The notes: generated by a model from the sequence alone, not told the origin. A stretch of 64,000 nt of DNA from an uncultured Lutibacter sp. (GCF_947493565.1 NZ_CANLRG010000001.1:62001-126000), one strand, 5' to 3'; counted from the first letter of the stretch, positions 54,376 through 63,182 are shown. Translations and numbers: made by a program.

Positions 54376-54393
54376 TAGTTGTATATGCAACTA
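54376..54393. promoter_or_regulatory. Putative MarR operator
   Basis: TAGTTG-N6-CAACTA, a near-perfect 18-bp palindrome with one internal mismatch, 13 bp upstream of the -7 element and so over the -33 region. TAGTTG/CAACTA half-sites are usual for MarR-family regulators. Confidence 0.7.
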
Positions 54394-54417
54394 TGTTAAA
54401 AAAATGAAAATAATAAA

Positions 54418-54443
54418 AAAAATCACTCCATGGAGTGATTTTT
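54418..54443 (-). terminator. Terminator downstream of the LRR gene
   Basis: Palindrome AAAAATCACTCCATGGAGTGATTTTT, about 30 bases past the stop of the minus-strand LRR gene. Confidence 0.85.
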
Positions 54444-54471
54444 GAATGTAAAAATTTAAAAAACTATTTAT

Positions 54472-55314
54472 TTAGTCTTCATTTACACTACTTGCATATA
54501 AACTTTTTGTTTTTGTAGTATTATTTGAAAATTCAAAGGTCGTTAAGTTTGGTAACTCAGAAATACTTTTATCAATACTTCCTATAAATCGGTTATCATT
54601 TAAAAGTAAAGTTTCTAAGTTTAAAAGTTTATTAAGTTCTAATGGTATCTCTCCTTCAAATGAGTTATTTGCTAATGTTAATTCTTCTAATTTTTCTAAA
54701 GCTCCAATTTCAGAAGGGATAAAACCAAACATCGCATTGTCAAATAAGCTTAGTGTATTTAAACTTGACATATTTTTAATTTTTGGAGATAACATACCTG
54801 TTATACGGTTACTACTAATATGTAAAGTTTCGAGATTGGCTAATTTATAAATTGATTCAGGTAAATTTCCGCTAATTAAATTATTAAATAATATTAGTTT
54901 TTTAAGATTAGTTAAATTGCCAATATTTGAAGGAATATTACCTTCTAATTGATTCATAAATAATTCTATAGATACCAAGCTTTTAATTGAAGTAATTTCA
55001 GAAGGGATAATACCACTAATTTTATTAAAACCTAAATTTAATTTTTTTAAAGAAGTTAAGTTTTGTATGGTATTAGGGATTGTACCAACTAAATTATTCA
55101 TACTTAAATTAAGAGCTGTTACAGTGTTATTTTCAATAGTTACACCATGCCAATTATTAATATCACTTTCTAAATCCCAAACAGAATTCCAATCTTTTCC
55201 ATTTGTTGATTCATACAAATCAATTAAAGCTGATTTTTCTAAATCGGAAATTTGAGAGAAAGTATTAGGAGCAATAGCTAACAAAAAAACGATTATTAGG
55301 GTTAATTTTTTCAT
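54472..55314 (-). CDS. Secreted leucine-rich repeat protein
   Basis: A 280-residue protein with a signal peptide (ending APNTFSQ). After a region of TNGKDWNSVWDLESDINNWHGVTI it has about seven LRRs of 23-24 residues with an xxLxxLxxLxLxxNxLxGxIP consensus, the plant-like type. Asn-Leu ladders (LNLSMNNL, LNLGFNKISG, LELFMNQLEG) recur evenly. It is probably exported to the surface or periplasm and used for protein-protein contact; no domain suggests an enzyme. There is no C-terminal sorting domain. It stands alone, with a terminator. Confidence 0.88.
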   Translation of the reverse strand: MKKLTLIIVFLLAIAPNTFSQISDLEKSALIDLYESTNGKDWNSVWDLESDINNWHGVTIENNTVTALNLSMNNLVGTIPNTIQNLTSLKKLNLGFNKISGIIPSEITSIKSLVSIELFMNQLEGNIPSNIGNLTNLKKLILFNNLISGNLPESIYKLANLETLHISSNRITGMLSPKIKNMSSLNTLSLFDNAMFGFIPSEIGALEKLEELTLANNSFEGEIPLELNKLLNLETLLLNDNRFIGSIDKSISELPNLTTFEFSNNTTKTKSLYASSVNED

Positions 55315-55510
55315 TGTTTTTGGGGATTTAGGGGTTTGTATTTCTTAAATCTTAAAGTAAATGTAATTTATTTTTTACAATTTACCAAATATTTAATACC
55401 ATTTATTGTAAAAAGCATACCATTTATTGTATTTAAAAGGTTTGTTTATTAAAAATTAAAATGCGTTTTTCAATATTAATGTTTCCACAAATTGCGTATA
55501 ATATTTATTA

Positions 55511-55518
55511 TATATTTG
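55511..55518 (+). promoter_or_regulatory. Promoter -7 element for bshB1
   Basis: TATATTTG fits TAnnTTTG and lies 25 bases before the ATG at 55544. Confidence 0.6.
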
Positions 55519-55543
55519 TGTTTGTAAATAAGAAGAATATTTT

Positions 55544-56260
55544 ATGAAATTAGATATTTTAGCCATTGGAGCACATCCAGATGATGTTGAATTAGGCTGT
55601 GGAGGAACCATTGCAAAAGAAATTTCGTTAGGAAAAAAAGTTGGAATTTTAGATTTAACAAGAGGAGAATTAGGAACTAGAGGCTCAGCTGAAATTAGAG
55701 ATACAGAAGCTTCAAACGCAGCTAAAATTTTAGGTGTTTCAATTAGAGAAAATTTAGGATTTGCTGATGGATTTTTTTCCAATGATAAAAAACATCAACT
55801 TGCAATTATTGAAATAATAAGAAAATATCAGCCTGAAATTGTGTTATGTAATGCCATAGATGATAGGCATATAGATCACTCTAAAGGAAGTAAGTTGGTT
55901 TCTGACGCTTGTTTTTTATCAGGTTTGGTTAAAATAGAAACTCAATTGAACGGCAAAATGCAACCAGCTTGGAGGCCGAAACAAGTATATCATTATATTC
56001 AATGGAAAAATATAGAACCAGATTTTGTGGTAGATATAACTGGATTTATTGATGCTAAAATAGAAGCGGTTAAGGCATATAGTTCACAATTTTATAATCC
56101 AAACAGTAAAGAGCCAAGTTCTCCAATTTCAAGTAAAAATTTTATTGATAGTGTTACTTATAGAGCCCAAGATTTGGGAAGGTTGGTTGGAACTGAATTT
56201 GCAGAAGGTTTTAATTCAGAACGTTACGTTGCCGTAAAATCTTTAGAAAATTTATTCTAA
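55544..56260 (+). CDS. bshB1: Bacillithiol biosynthesis deacetylase BshB1
   Basis: BshB removes the acetyl group from GlcNAc-malate to give GlcN-malate, the second step of bacillithiol synthesis. The 238-residue LmbE-family protein has the zinc motif AHPDD (His11, Asp13, Asp14), DLTRGELGTRGSAE, and a second metal motif DDRHIDH (His109, His112). The YSSQFYNPN block and length match BshB1 and distinguish it from generic LmbE proteins. It predicts bacillithiol as the low-molecular-weight thiol here. It has its own promoter and is followed by tRNA-His. Confidence 0.95.
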   Translation: MKLDILAIGAHPDDVELGCGGTIAKEISLGKKVGILDLTRGELGTRGSAEIRDTEASNAAKILGVSIRENLGFADGFFSNDKKHQLAIIEIIRKYQPEIVLCNAIDDRHIDHSKGSKLVSDACFLSGLVKIETQLNGKMQPAWRPKQVYHYIQWKNIEPDFVVDITGFIDAKIEAVKAYSSQFYNPNSKEPSSPISSKNFIDSVTYRAQDLGRLVGTEFAEGFNSERYVAVKSLENLF

Positions 56261-56267
56261 AAAAATG

Positions 56268-56298
56268 TTTGTAAAAAAAGAGAAATGTTTTACATTTG
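56268..56298 (+). promoter_or_regulatory. Promoter for tRNA-His
   Basis: TTTG at 56268-56271 and TACATTTG at 56291-56298, 19 bases apart. This matches the Bacteroidota -33/-7 arrangement better than any other promoter in the window. Confidence 0.75.
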
Positions 56299-56313
56299 CA
56301 ACCTCTAATAAAT

Positions 56314-56388
56314 GGTGGTTGTAGCTCAGCTGGTTAGAGCGCCGGATTGTGGTTCCGGAGGTCGCCGGTTCGAACCCGGTCTTCCACC
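56314..56388 (+). tRNA. tRNA-His (GTG anticodon)
   Basis: The cloverleaf folds with a G at -1, D-stem GCTC/GAGC, anticodon stem CCGGA/TCCGG with loop TTGTGGT, and a T-stem GCCGG/CCGGT. Anticodon GTG at 56349-56351 gives His. The acceptor stem has G-C pairs at 1-72, 3-70, 4-69 and 7-66 and a U-A at 2-71, but U-U at 5-68 and 6-67. G-1 faces C73, as for bacterial tRNA-His. A CCA end is not encoded. Confidence 0.95.
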
Positions 56389-56394
56389 CAAAAT

Positions 56395-56424
56395 AAAAGG
56401 TCTGTTTTTACAGACCTTTTTTTG
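56395..56424 (+). terminator. Terminator after tRNA-His
   Basis: Stem AAAAGGTCTG / CAGACCTTTT with a loop TTTTTA and a T-run, 7 bases past the tRNA. Confidence 0.9.
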
Positions 56425-56616
56425 TTTTATAAAATTGATTAATAGAGTTTTAATGAATGTTAAAGTTTATGAAATATGAAATCATAATTAGTGATTTTTT
56501 AGCCAATTAACACAAAATATTGCGTAGTACTTTTTGTTTTAGAATTTAGGATTCTTTTAAGGTTTTTTTTAATTATAATTTAATAGCTTTACATTCTTAA
56601 AAATTAACGTATACAC

Positions 56617-57300
56617 ATGAAACAATTACTTTATATTTTCTCTTTTGTGTTAGCAACCACTGCAATAGCACAAAATACAACTTCTACAGAATTACAAAAA
56701 CAAAAAATTAAACAAGCTTTAGCTTATGGAGATAAAATTATTGCTGCCGATGCTATGTATTCAATAGTTGCTATGGAAGGTCCTCAAAGTACGTATAAAG
56801 ATAGTTTAGCTTACTTATATTTTAATGCTAGAAATTTTGTTTCTTGTTTTTTGGTAACAAATGATATTTTAAGTTATAAAGAAAATAATTTAGAGTTGTT
56901 AGAGATGAAAGCTGTCTCATTAGAGAACATGGGAGCTTTGGATAAAGCAAAAGAGACTTATGACAGTTTACTAACCAAAACCAATAATAACTTTCACGCA
57001 TATAAAATAGCAGGGTTAGAGCTAGCACTTAACAAATTTGAAGAAGCCTTAGTTTCTATAAAAAAAGCAGATCAATTACCTGATGATGGTAAACTTTCTG
57101 TAACTTTTCAAGTAAATAAAAATTACAATCAAAATGTAAGTTTGAAAGCTGCCATAGCTTATTTAGAAGGGTTGACCTACTTAAATTTGAAAAAGGATAA
57201 AGAGGCTAAAGCTAGTTTTGAAAGAGCGGTACAACTTTTTCCTGAATTTGTTTTAGCTAAGAGCAAACTAACCACTTTAGAAGCTAAAACAACAAATTAA
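56617..57300 (+). CDS. Exported TPR-like protein
   Basis: The 227-residue protein has a signal peptide (MKQLLYIFSFVLATTAIAQN) and an all-helical body. TPR-like units include ENNLELLEMKAVSLENMGALDKAKETYDSLL, NNFHAYKIAGLELALNKFEEALVSIKKAD and the C-terminal AAIAYLEGLTYLNLKKDKEAKASFERAVQLFPEF, which is a good canonical TPR. It probably acts as a periplasmic scaffold; function unknown. It is convergent with uvrA, whose stop lies only 4 bases away. Confidence 0.8.
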   Translation: MKQLLYIFSFVLATTAIAQNTTSTELQKQKIKQALAYGDKIIAADAMYSIVAMEGPQSTYKDSLAYLYFNARNFVSCFLVTNDILSYKENNLELLEMKAVSLENMGALDKAKETYDSLLTKTNNNFHAYKIAGLELALNKFEEALVSIKKADQLPDDGKLSVTFQVNKNYNQNVSLKAAIAYLEGLTYLNLKKDKEAKASFERAVQLFPEFVLAKSKLTTLEAKTTN

Positions 57301-57303
57301 AAT

Positions 57304-60084
57304 TTATAGTTTTTCAGCTAAATAGGGTGCTGTATAAGAATTTTTAATAGTGGCTAGTTCTTCAGGAGTACCTTGAAAAACTAAGGAACCACCATTTTTA
57401 CCTCCTTCTTTACCCAAATCTATAATGTAATCAGCACATTTAATCAAATCTATATTGTGTTCAATTACAATTATAGAGTGCCCATTTTTGATCAATGCAT
57501 TAAATGATTTTAATAACTTTTTAATGTCATGAAAATGTAAACCTGTTGTGGGTTCATCAAAAATGAATAGAGATTTAGATTGGCGAGTGCCTTTTACCAG
57601 AAAGGAAGCTAATTTTATTCGTTGAGCTTCACCTCCTGAAAGCGTAGAAGAAGATTGCCCTAAAGTAACATACCCTAAACCTACATCTTGTAAGGGTTTT
57701 AATTTTTTTACAATTTTAGTTTCTTTGTGTTCATTAAAAAAGCTGATAGCATCATCAATGGTACTGTTTAAAATATCATTGATAGATTTGTTATGAAATG
57801 TGACTTCTAAAATTTCTTTTTTAAACCTGTTTCCTTTACAAGTTTCACATTCTAAATGCACATCTGCCATAAATTGCATTTCAATGGTAACTTCACCTTC
57901 ACCTTTGCAAACTTCACATCTTCCTCCATCAACATTAAATGAAAAATGTTTGGCTTGATAGTTTCTTATTTTGGATAATTTTTCTGAAGCAAATAAAGTT
58001 CTAATATCATCATAAGCTTTAATATAGGTTACTGGGTTAGATCGACTTGAACGTCCTATAGGATTTTGATTGATAAACTCAATATGCTCAATAGCTGAAA
58101 TATCACCTTTAAGCTCTGTAAATTGTCCAACTTTTTCTCCATAACCTCCTATCTTTTTTTGAATTGCTGGGTAGAGAATTTTACTTACCAAAGTACTTTT
58201 TCCACTTCCCGAAACTCCAGTAACTACCGTTAAACTATTTAAAGGAAAAGTTACATCAATATTTTTTAAATTATGTTCTCGAGCTCCAATAACATCAATA
58301 GTTTTGGTTATTTTTCTTCTAACTTTTGGAACTTCAATTTTAAGTTGATGATTTAAATATTGAGCTGTTAAAGAACTACTTTTTAAGAGTTGTAGATAAG
58401 TGCCTTCTGCTACAATTTCACCTCCAAAAGTGCCAGCTTTGGGGCCAATATCAATTATTTGATCTGCAGCTTTCATAATATCTTCATCATGTTCAACAAC
58501 AATCACGGTATTTCCTAAATCTCTTAAATCTTTTAAAACTTTGATCAAACGTTCGGTATCTTTTGGATGCAAACCAATACTAGGCTCATCTAAAATATAC
58601 ATTGAGCCTACTAAACTACTTCCTAATGAGGTAGCTAAGTTAATTCGTTGACTTTCTCCTCCAGAAAGCGTGTTTGAGGTTCTATTTAAGGTTAAATAAT
58701 TTAAACCAACATCATTTAAAAATTGTAGACGATTGTTAATTTCAGTTAATAAACGTTTTCCAATTTTTTGTTCGTAAGGGTTTAATTGAATGTTTTTAAA
58801 AAAAATAATTAATTCATTTAAAGGCAAATCAACTAATTCACTAATATTTTTGTCATTAATTTTAACATTATTAGCTTCTTTACGTAAACGTTTTCCATTA
58901 CAAGTAGTACACTTTGTTTTACCTCTATAACGAGAAAGCATGACTCTGTACTGAATTTTATAGCTTTTTTCTTCTAAATGATTAAAAAAATGGTGCAGTC
59001 CTTTGAAGGATTTGTTTCCATCCCATATCAATTGCTTTTGTTCTTCTGTAAGTTCAAACCAAGGCTTATGTATGGGAATGTCAAATTTGTAAGCGTTATT
59101 AATTAAAGCATCTTTATATTTTTTAAAAGAATCAGATTTCCAAGGCAAAATAGCATTTTCGTAGATAGATAACGAGGTGTTGGGAACTACCAAATCTTCA
59201 TCTATTCCTATTACATTTCCATAACCTTCACAAGAAGGACAAGCTCCATAAGGATTGTTAAAGCTAAATAAATGGCTGTTAGGTTCTAAAAATTGAAGTC
59301 CGTCTAATTCAAATTTATTATTAAATAAGGTTTGTTTTTTGGTGGAATTATCTTCAATAATACATTCGCCTTTTCCTTCAAAAAATGCAGTTTGGATGGC
59401 GTCACCTAATCGATTGTAAAAATCTTCATTAGTATTAACAACAATACGATCTATTACTAAATAAAAATCGTGATCAATTTCAGTTGTAATATCTTCAATT
59501 CTTACAATTTTATTTTTATATTTTATTCTAGAATATCCTTGTTGCGCTAAAATTTTTAAAGTTTGTAAAACATTTCTTTCTTTTGGAATATGTACAGGAG
59601 ATAAGAGTAGTAATTTGGTGTTTAGCTCAAGTGTTTTTACATAATTTATAACATCTGAAACGGTATGTTTTTTAACTTCATTTCCTGAAATAGGAGAGAA
59701 TGTTTTCCCAATTCTGGCATACAATAATTTTAAGTAATCGTAAATTTCAGTAGAAGTACCTACTGTAGATCTTGGATTGGTTGAATTTACTTTTTGTTCA
59801 ATGGCTATTGCTGGAGCTATTCCTTTTATATAATCTACTTTTGGTTTGTTTAATCTGCCTAAAAATTGACGTGCATAGGACGATAAACTTTCAACATATC
59901 TTCTTTGTCCTTCAGCAAATAAGGTGTCGAATGCTAAACTTGATTTTCCTGAACCTGAAAGCCCTGTAATTACTACTAATTTATTTCTAGGAATGGCAAC
60001 ATCAATATTTTTTAAATTATGAAGTTTTGCTCCTTTAATTAATATGTACTCTTTAGGATTTAGTGATGCTATGTTGTTTGTCAT
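57304..60084 (-). CDS. uvrA: Excinuclease ABC subunit A
   Basis: UvrA is the DNA damage-recognition ATPase of nucleotide excision repair. The start is set at the ATG at 60084 (926 residues). The longer frame begins at a TTG at 60111 that coincides with the -7 promoter element. It has two ABC modules: Walker A GLSGSGKSSLAFDT near residue 33 and [11 protein letters not shown] in the second half, two LSGGESQRI/LSGGEAQRI signatures, and zinc-finger cysteines (CPSCEGYG..., CTTCNGKR, CEVCKGEGEV, CETCKGNRF). All domains are intact. UvrA2-type shortening is absent. It is monocistronic. Confidence 0.96.
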   Translation of the reverse strand: MTNNIASLNPKEYILIKGAKLHNLKNIDVAIPRNKLVVITGLSGSGKSSLAFDTLFAEGQRRYVESLSSYARQFLGRLNKPKVDYIKGIAPAIAIEQKVNSTNPRSTVGTSTEIYDYLKLLYARIGKTFSPISGNEVKKHTVSDVINYVKTLELNTKLLLLSPVHIPKERNVLQTLKILAQQGYSRIKYKNKIVRIEDITTEIDHDFYLVIDRIVVNTNEDFYNRLGDAIQTAFFEGKGECIIEDNSTKKQTLFNNKFELDGLQFLEPNSHLFSFNNPYGACPSCEGYGNVIGIDEDLVVPNTSLSIYENAILPWKSDSFKKYKDALINNAYKFDIPIHKPWFELTEEQKQLIWDGNKSFKGLHHFFNHLEEKSYKIQYRVMLSRYRGKTKCTTCNGKRLRKEANNVKINDKNISELVDLPLNELIIFFKNIQLNPYEQKIGKRLLTEINNRLQFLNDVGLNYLTLNRTSNTLSGGESQRINLATSLGSSLVGSMYILDEPSIGLHPKDTERLIKVLKDLRDLGNTVIVVEHDEDIMKAADQIIDIGPKAGTFGGEIVAEGTYLQLLKSSSLTAQYLNHQLKIEVPKVRRKITKTIDVIGAREHNLKNIDVTFPLNSLTVVTGVSGSGKSTLVSKILYPAIQKKIGGYGEKVGQFTELKGDISAIEHIEFINQNPIGRSSRSNPVTYIKAYDDIRTLFASEKLSKIRNYQAKHFSFNVDGGRCEVCKGEGEVTIEMQFMADVHLECETCKGNRFKKEILEVTFHNKSINDILNSTIDDAISFFNEHKETKIVKKLKPLQDVGLGYVTLGQSSSTLSGGEAQRIKLASFLVKGTRQSKSLFIFDEPTTGLHFHDIKKLLKSFNALIKNGHSIIVIEHNIDLIKCADYIIDLGKEGGKNGGSLVFQGTPEELATIKNSYTAPYLAEKL

Positions 60085-60108
60085 TTGAATTGAAAAAGTA
60101 AATGAACG

Positions 60109-60116
60109 CAAAGATA
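60109..60116 (-). promoter_or_regulatory. Promoter -7 element for uvrA
   Basis: Minus-strand TATCTTTG, 24 bases before the ATG at 60084; decides against the TTG at 60111. Confidence 0.65.
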
Positions 60117-60311
60117 ATTACATTTCCTTAAAACAGCAGTCTCTAAAATTGGGAATCTTAAAAAGATTGAATTAATATCTTTAAAGTTTGGTATTTTAAA
60201 AAAAATACTGCATATTTGATAATTAATTCGTAAACAAACGCCTATATAACACCTTTACTTTTTATAAATTAATAAATACAAATTTACACTAACCCCTATA
60301 AGTATTTAACT

Positions 60312-60896
60312 ATGGAAAGTAAACTTATGGCTGATGGCGTTCTAGTCAGCAATTACATTAACGGTAACGAAAAATCTTTAGAAATCCTTATTGTTCGTCA
60401 TAAACAACGAATATTTAGCTTTATATTATCCAAAGTTTTAGATAGAGATATTGCAGAAGATATTTTTCAGGACACTTTTATTAAAGTAATTAAAACTTTA
60501 AAACGAGGTGCTTACAACGAAGAAGGAAAATTTTTGCCTTGGGTAATGCGTATTGCTCATAATTTGGTAATTGATCATTTCAGAAGAAATAAAAGAATCC
60601 CAACATTTAATAATACAGATGAATTTGATATTTTTTCTGTAATAAGTGATGAAGTATTAAATGTAGAAAAACAATTGATAAAAAATCAAATTTTAAATGA
60701 TGTTAGAGGGTTGATTGATGAATTACCTGACGATCAAAAGGAAGTATTACTTATGCGTATGTATAGAGATATGAGTTTTAAAGAAATAGCGGAAAATACC
60801 GATGTTAGTATTAATACAGCATTAGGTAGAATGCGCTATGCACTTATAAATTTAAGGAAGTTAATAGAAAAACATAATATTATTTTAGTCAATTAA
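60312..60896 (+). CDS. ECF-type RNA polymerase sigma factor
   Basis: A 194-residue sigma-70 family factor. Region 2 is LIVRHKQRIFSFILSKVLDRDIAEDIFQDTFIKVIKTLK with LPWVMRIAHNLVIDHFRRNKR (2.4 region, -10 recognition). Region 4 is LPDDQKEVLLMRMYRDMSFKEIAENTDVSINTALGRMRYALINLRKLI. There is no region 1.1 or 3, which makes it ECF. An anti-sigma gene usually follows, but here the next gene is a 45-aa protein. The target promoters are unknown. Confidence 0.93.
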   Translation: MESKLMADGVLVSNYINGNEKSLEILIVRHKQRIFSFILSKVLDRDIAEDIFQDTFIKVIKTLKRGAYNEEGKFLPWVMRIAHNLVIDHFRRNKRIPTFNNTDEFDIFSVISDEVLNVEKQLIKNQILNDVRGLIDELPDDQKEVLLMRMYRDMSFKEIAENTDVSINTALGRMRYALINLRKLIEKHNIILVN

Positions 60897-60946
60897 TACT
60901 AAACGTAAAATTTTATCGTTCATAGTTGTATATAAACCAATTATTT

Positions 60947-61084
60947 ATGATGAAACTTTACTCAGAAAAGACTCCTGTAAAGGAGCAACCCAACCAAGAA
61001 ATAATTCAATATTTACTTAACTACTCTAAGCAATTGAGAGTGGTAAAAACCAACAAAAACTATATTGAATTACATTTGAATTAA
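60947..61084 (+). CDS. Small protein downstream of the ECF sigma factor, 45 aa
   Basis: Read directly: tandem ATGs at 60947 and 60950 to TAA at 61084. The product MMKLYSEKTPVKEQPNQE... has a helix-forming IIQYLLNYSKQLRVV stretch (residues ~19-33) and no membrane segment, so a classic anti-sigma factor is excluded. It begins 51 bases after the sigma factor stop, with a terminator right after it, so the pair is likely co-transcribed. I recall similar short proteins in this position in flavobacteria but could not verify it. It may be a sigma-regulating or DNA-binding peptide; unknown. Confidence 0.7.
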   Translation: MMKLYSEKTPVKEQPNQEIIQYLLNYSKQLRVVKTNKNYIELHLN

Positions 61085-61092
61085 TGTTCTTT

Positions 61093-61125
61093 AAACCCAT
61101 TTTATAAACCAATAAAATGGGTTTT
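61093..61125 (+). terminator. Terminator after the sigma factor unit
   Basis: Stem AAACCCATTTTAT / ATAAAATGGGTTT with a six-base loop and a T-run. Confidence 0.85.
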
Positions 61126-61225
61126 GTGTGCTTAAATATTTTATTTTTTGTAAGTTGTTAATACTTTTTTTGACTTAAATTTCTAAATTTAATATTACAA
61201 CCATTACAGTAGATTTTCAATTAAT

Positions 61226-62962
61226 ATGAATAAAAGAAAAGTATCGTTTACTTGGGCATTTAAAGAATTTATTTGGCCTAGAAAAAAAATTGTTTTAATC
61301 GGCCTAATTTTAATTATCATTAAAAGTTTATCGGGCTTAGTGTTGCCTTATGCAAGCAAGAATTTAATTGATGAAGTAATACCTTCTAAAGACTTAAATG
61401 CCTTAAAAATTTTATTACTCATTGTTTGTATTTCAATTTTTCTTCAAGCTGTAAGTTCTTTTTTATTAACGAGGCTATTAAGTGTTGAAGCTCAACATTT
61501 AATATCGTTATTAAGAGCACAAGTTCAACGTAAATTATTAACACTTCCTGTCAGCTTTTTTGATAATAATAAGTCTGGAGCATTGGTTTCTAGAGTAATG
61601 ACAGATGTTGAAGGTGTTAGAAATTTGGTAGGAACAGGATTGGTTCAATTAATTGGAGGAAGTTTAACAGCGATCATATCTTTGATTATTTTAATCAAAA
61701 TAAATGCCACCATGACTCTTTTTGTACTGTTGCCTGTAGCTATATTTGCTTTTGTTGCATTAAAAGCATTCGGGTATATCAGACCAATTTTTAGAGATCG
61801 GGGAAAAATTAATGCTGAAGTCACTGGAAGACTTACAGAAACATTGAATGGTGTTCGTGTTATTAAAGGTTTTAATGCGGAAGAACAAGAAAATATTACT
61901 TTTGAAAAAGGAGTAGAAGCTTTGTTTTTAAATGTTAAAAAGAGTTTGACATCCACCGCATTAATTACAAGTTCTTCTACTTTTCTTTTGGGACTTGCAT
62001 CCGCTGGAATTATGGGAATTGGAGGATATTTTATTATGGATAATTCAATGACCTATGGAGAATTTGTGTCATTTACGTTATTTTTGGGTTTTATGATTGC
62101 ACCGATTGTTCAAATGAGCAATATTGGAAGTCAGTTGACAGAAGCAATGGCTGGACTTGATAGGACTCAAGAATTGATGGAAATGAGAGAAGAAAATAAT
62201 TCAGCAATAAGAACTATAAAACTTGATAATATTATAGGTAATGTTGAATTTAAAAATGTTTCATTTAGTTATGAGAAAGGAAAAGAGGTACTTCATAATA
62301 TTTCTTTTAAAGCTCCAGCTGGAAGTGTAACAGCTTTAGTAGGTTCTTCTGGTTCTGGAAAAACTACCATAGCAAGTTTAGCAGCTACATTTTTAACTCC
62401 CACTGATGGTACTGTTTTTTTAGATCAAAAAGATTTATCAAAAATAAATTTAAGTAGTTTTAGAAGTAATTTAGGAGTAGTTCTACAAGATGATTTTTTA
62501 TTTGAAGGAACTATTAAAGAAAATATTTTATTTGCACGACCTAATGCAACAGAAGATCAATTATTACATGCTGTTGAAGGAGCTTATGTAAATGAATTTA
62601 CAGACAGGTTTGAAAATGGTTTAGAAACCATTATAGGTGAGCGTGGTGTAAAACTTTCAGGAGGACAACGTCAACGAATTTCAATTGCTAGAGCACTTTT
62701 AGCAGCTCCTAAAATTATTATTTTAGATGAAGCAACTTCAAATTTAGATACAGAAAGTGAATCTTATATTCAAAAAAGTTTGAGTGGTTTAATGAATAAT
62801 AGAACTACGTTTGTAATAGCTCATAGATTAAGTACCATTCAACAAGCTGATCAAATATTGGTAATTGAAGAGGGAAATATTGTTGAACGTGGAAAACACC
62901 AAGAATTGTTAGCTAAAAAAGGAAGATATTATGACTTATATACTTACCAGAGTAGAATTTAA
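61226..62962 (+). CDS. ABC exporter, fused permease-ATPase (MsbA-like)
   Basis: A 578-residue half-transporter: six membrane helices (~20-300) and a C-terminal ATPase with Walker A GSSGSGKTT (~373-381), Q-loop VVLQDDFLFEG, signature LSGGQRQRISIARALL (~479-494), Walker B IIILDEATSNLD (~498-509) and switch FVIAHRLSTI. It homodimerises in the inner membrane. Members may flip lipid A or lipids, or export drugs or peptides; no C39 peptidase domain is present. It has no partner gene and no operon. MsbA is the closest guess, not proven. Confidence 0.93.
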   Translation: MNKRKVSFTWAFKEFIWPRKKIVLIGLILIIIKSLSGLVLPYASKNLIDEVIPSKDLNALKILLLIVCISIFLQAVSSFLLTRLLSVEAQHLISLLRAQVQRKLLTLPVSFFDNNKSGALVSRVMTDVEGVRNLVGTGLVQLIGGSLTAIISLIILIKINATMTLFVLLPVAIFAFVALKAFGYIRPIFRDRGKINAEVTGRLTETLNGVRVIKGFNAEEQENITFEKGVEALFLNVKKSLTSTALITSSSTFLLGLASAGIMGIGGYFIMDNSMTYGEFVSFTLFLGFMIAPIVQMSNIGSQLTEAMAGLDRTQELMEMREENNSAIRTIKLDNIIGNVEFKNVSFSYEKGKEVLHNISFKAPAGSVTALVGSSGSGKTTIASLAATFLTPTDGTVFLDQKDLSKINLSSFRSNLGVVLQDDFLFEGTIKENILFARPNATEDQLLHAVEGAYVNEFTDRFENGLETIIGERGVKLSGGQRQRISIARALLAAPKIIILDEATSNLDTESESYIQKSLSGLMNNRTTFVIAHRLSTIQQADQILVIEEGNIVERGKHQELLAKKGRYYDLYTYQSRI

Positions 62963-62971
62963 TCTAATAAT

Positions 62972-63133
62972 TTAAGAATCTTTCAATTGATTTTGATGCT
63001 TTGAAATTATAGATTTTAAACGTTGTTTTGTTAGCTCTTTTGAAGTTCGTAATTTATTTTTCTTACGGTTTATTAGCTTTGAATGCTTTGCTTTGTTTAC
63101 TGTATTTTTAGCTTTCCCTTTTTTTGACATCAT
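62972..63133 (-). CDS. Small lysine-rich protein, 53 aa
   Basis: Read directly: minus-strand ATG at 63133 (a second ATG at 63130) to TAA at 62972. The product MMSKKGKAKNTVNKAKHSK... has about 30% Lys plus Arg, with few acidic residues and no Cys or membrane segment. It would bind nucleic acid, or the ribosome, if it is real. It lies 49 bases past the stop of the PhnA-type gene in the same orientation, so it could be the second gene of that unit, despite a weak hairpin between them. The end is 10 bases from the ABC exporter stop. I do not recognise a family. Confidence 0.6.
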   Translation of the reverse strand: MMSKKGKAKNTVNKAKHSKLINRKKNKLRTSKELTKQRLKSIISKHQNQLKDS

Positions 63134-63138
63134 TCAAT

Positions 63139-63160
63139 AAACCCCTTTTTAAAAGGGGTT
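63139..63160 (-). terminator. Possible weak terminator or attenuator between the PhnA-type gene and the 53-aa gene
   Basis: Stem AACCCCTTTT / AAAAGGGGTT, followed on the minus strand by TATTG. The T-run is short, so termination is likely partial. Confidence 0.45.
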
Positions 63161-63182
63161 ATAAATTCATTAATATGGTTGA

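Noticed and set aside
60085-60111. Upstream TTG start for uvrA
   Set aside because: It overlaps the -7 promoter element at 60109-60116, so the ATG at 60084 is preferred.
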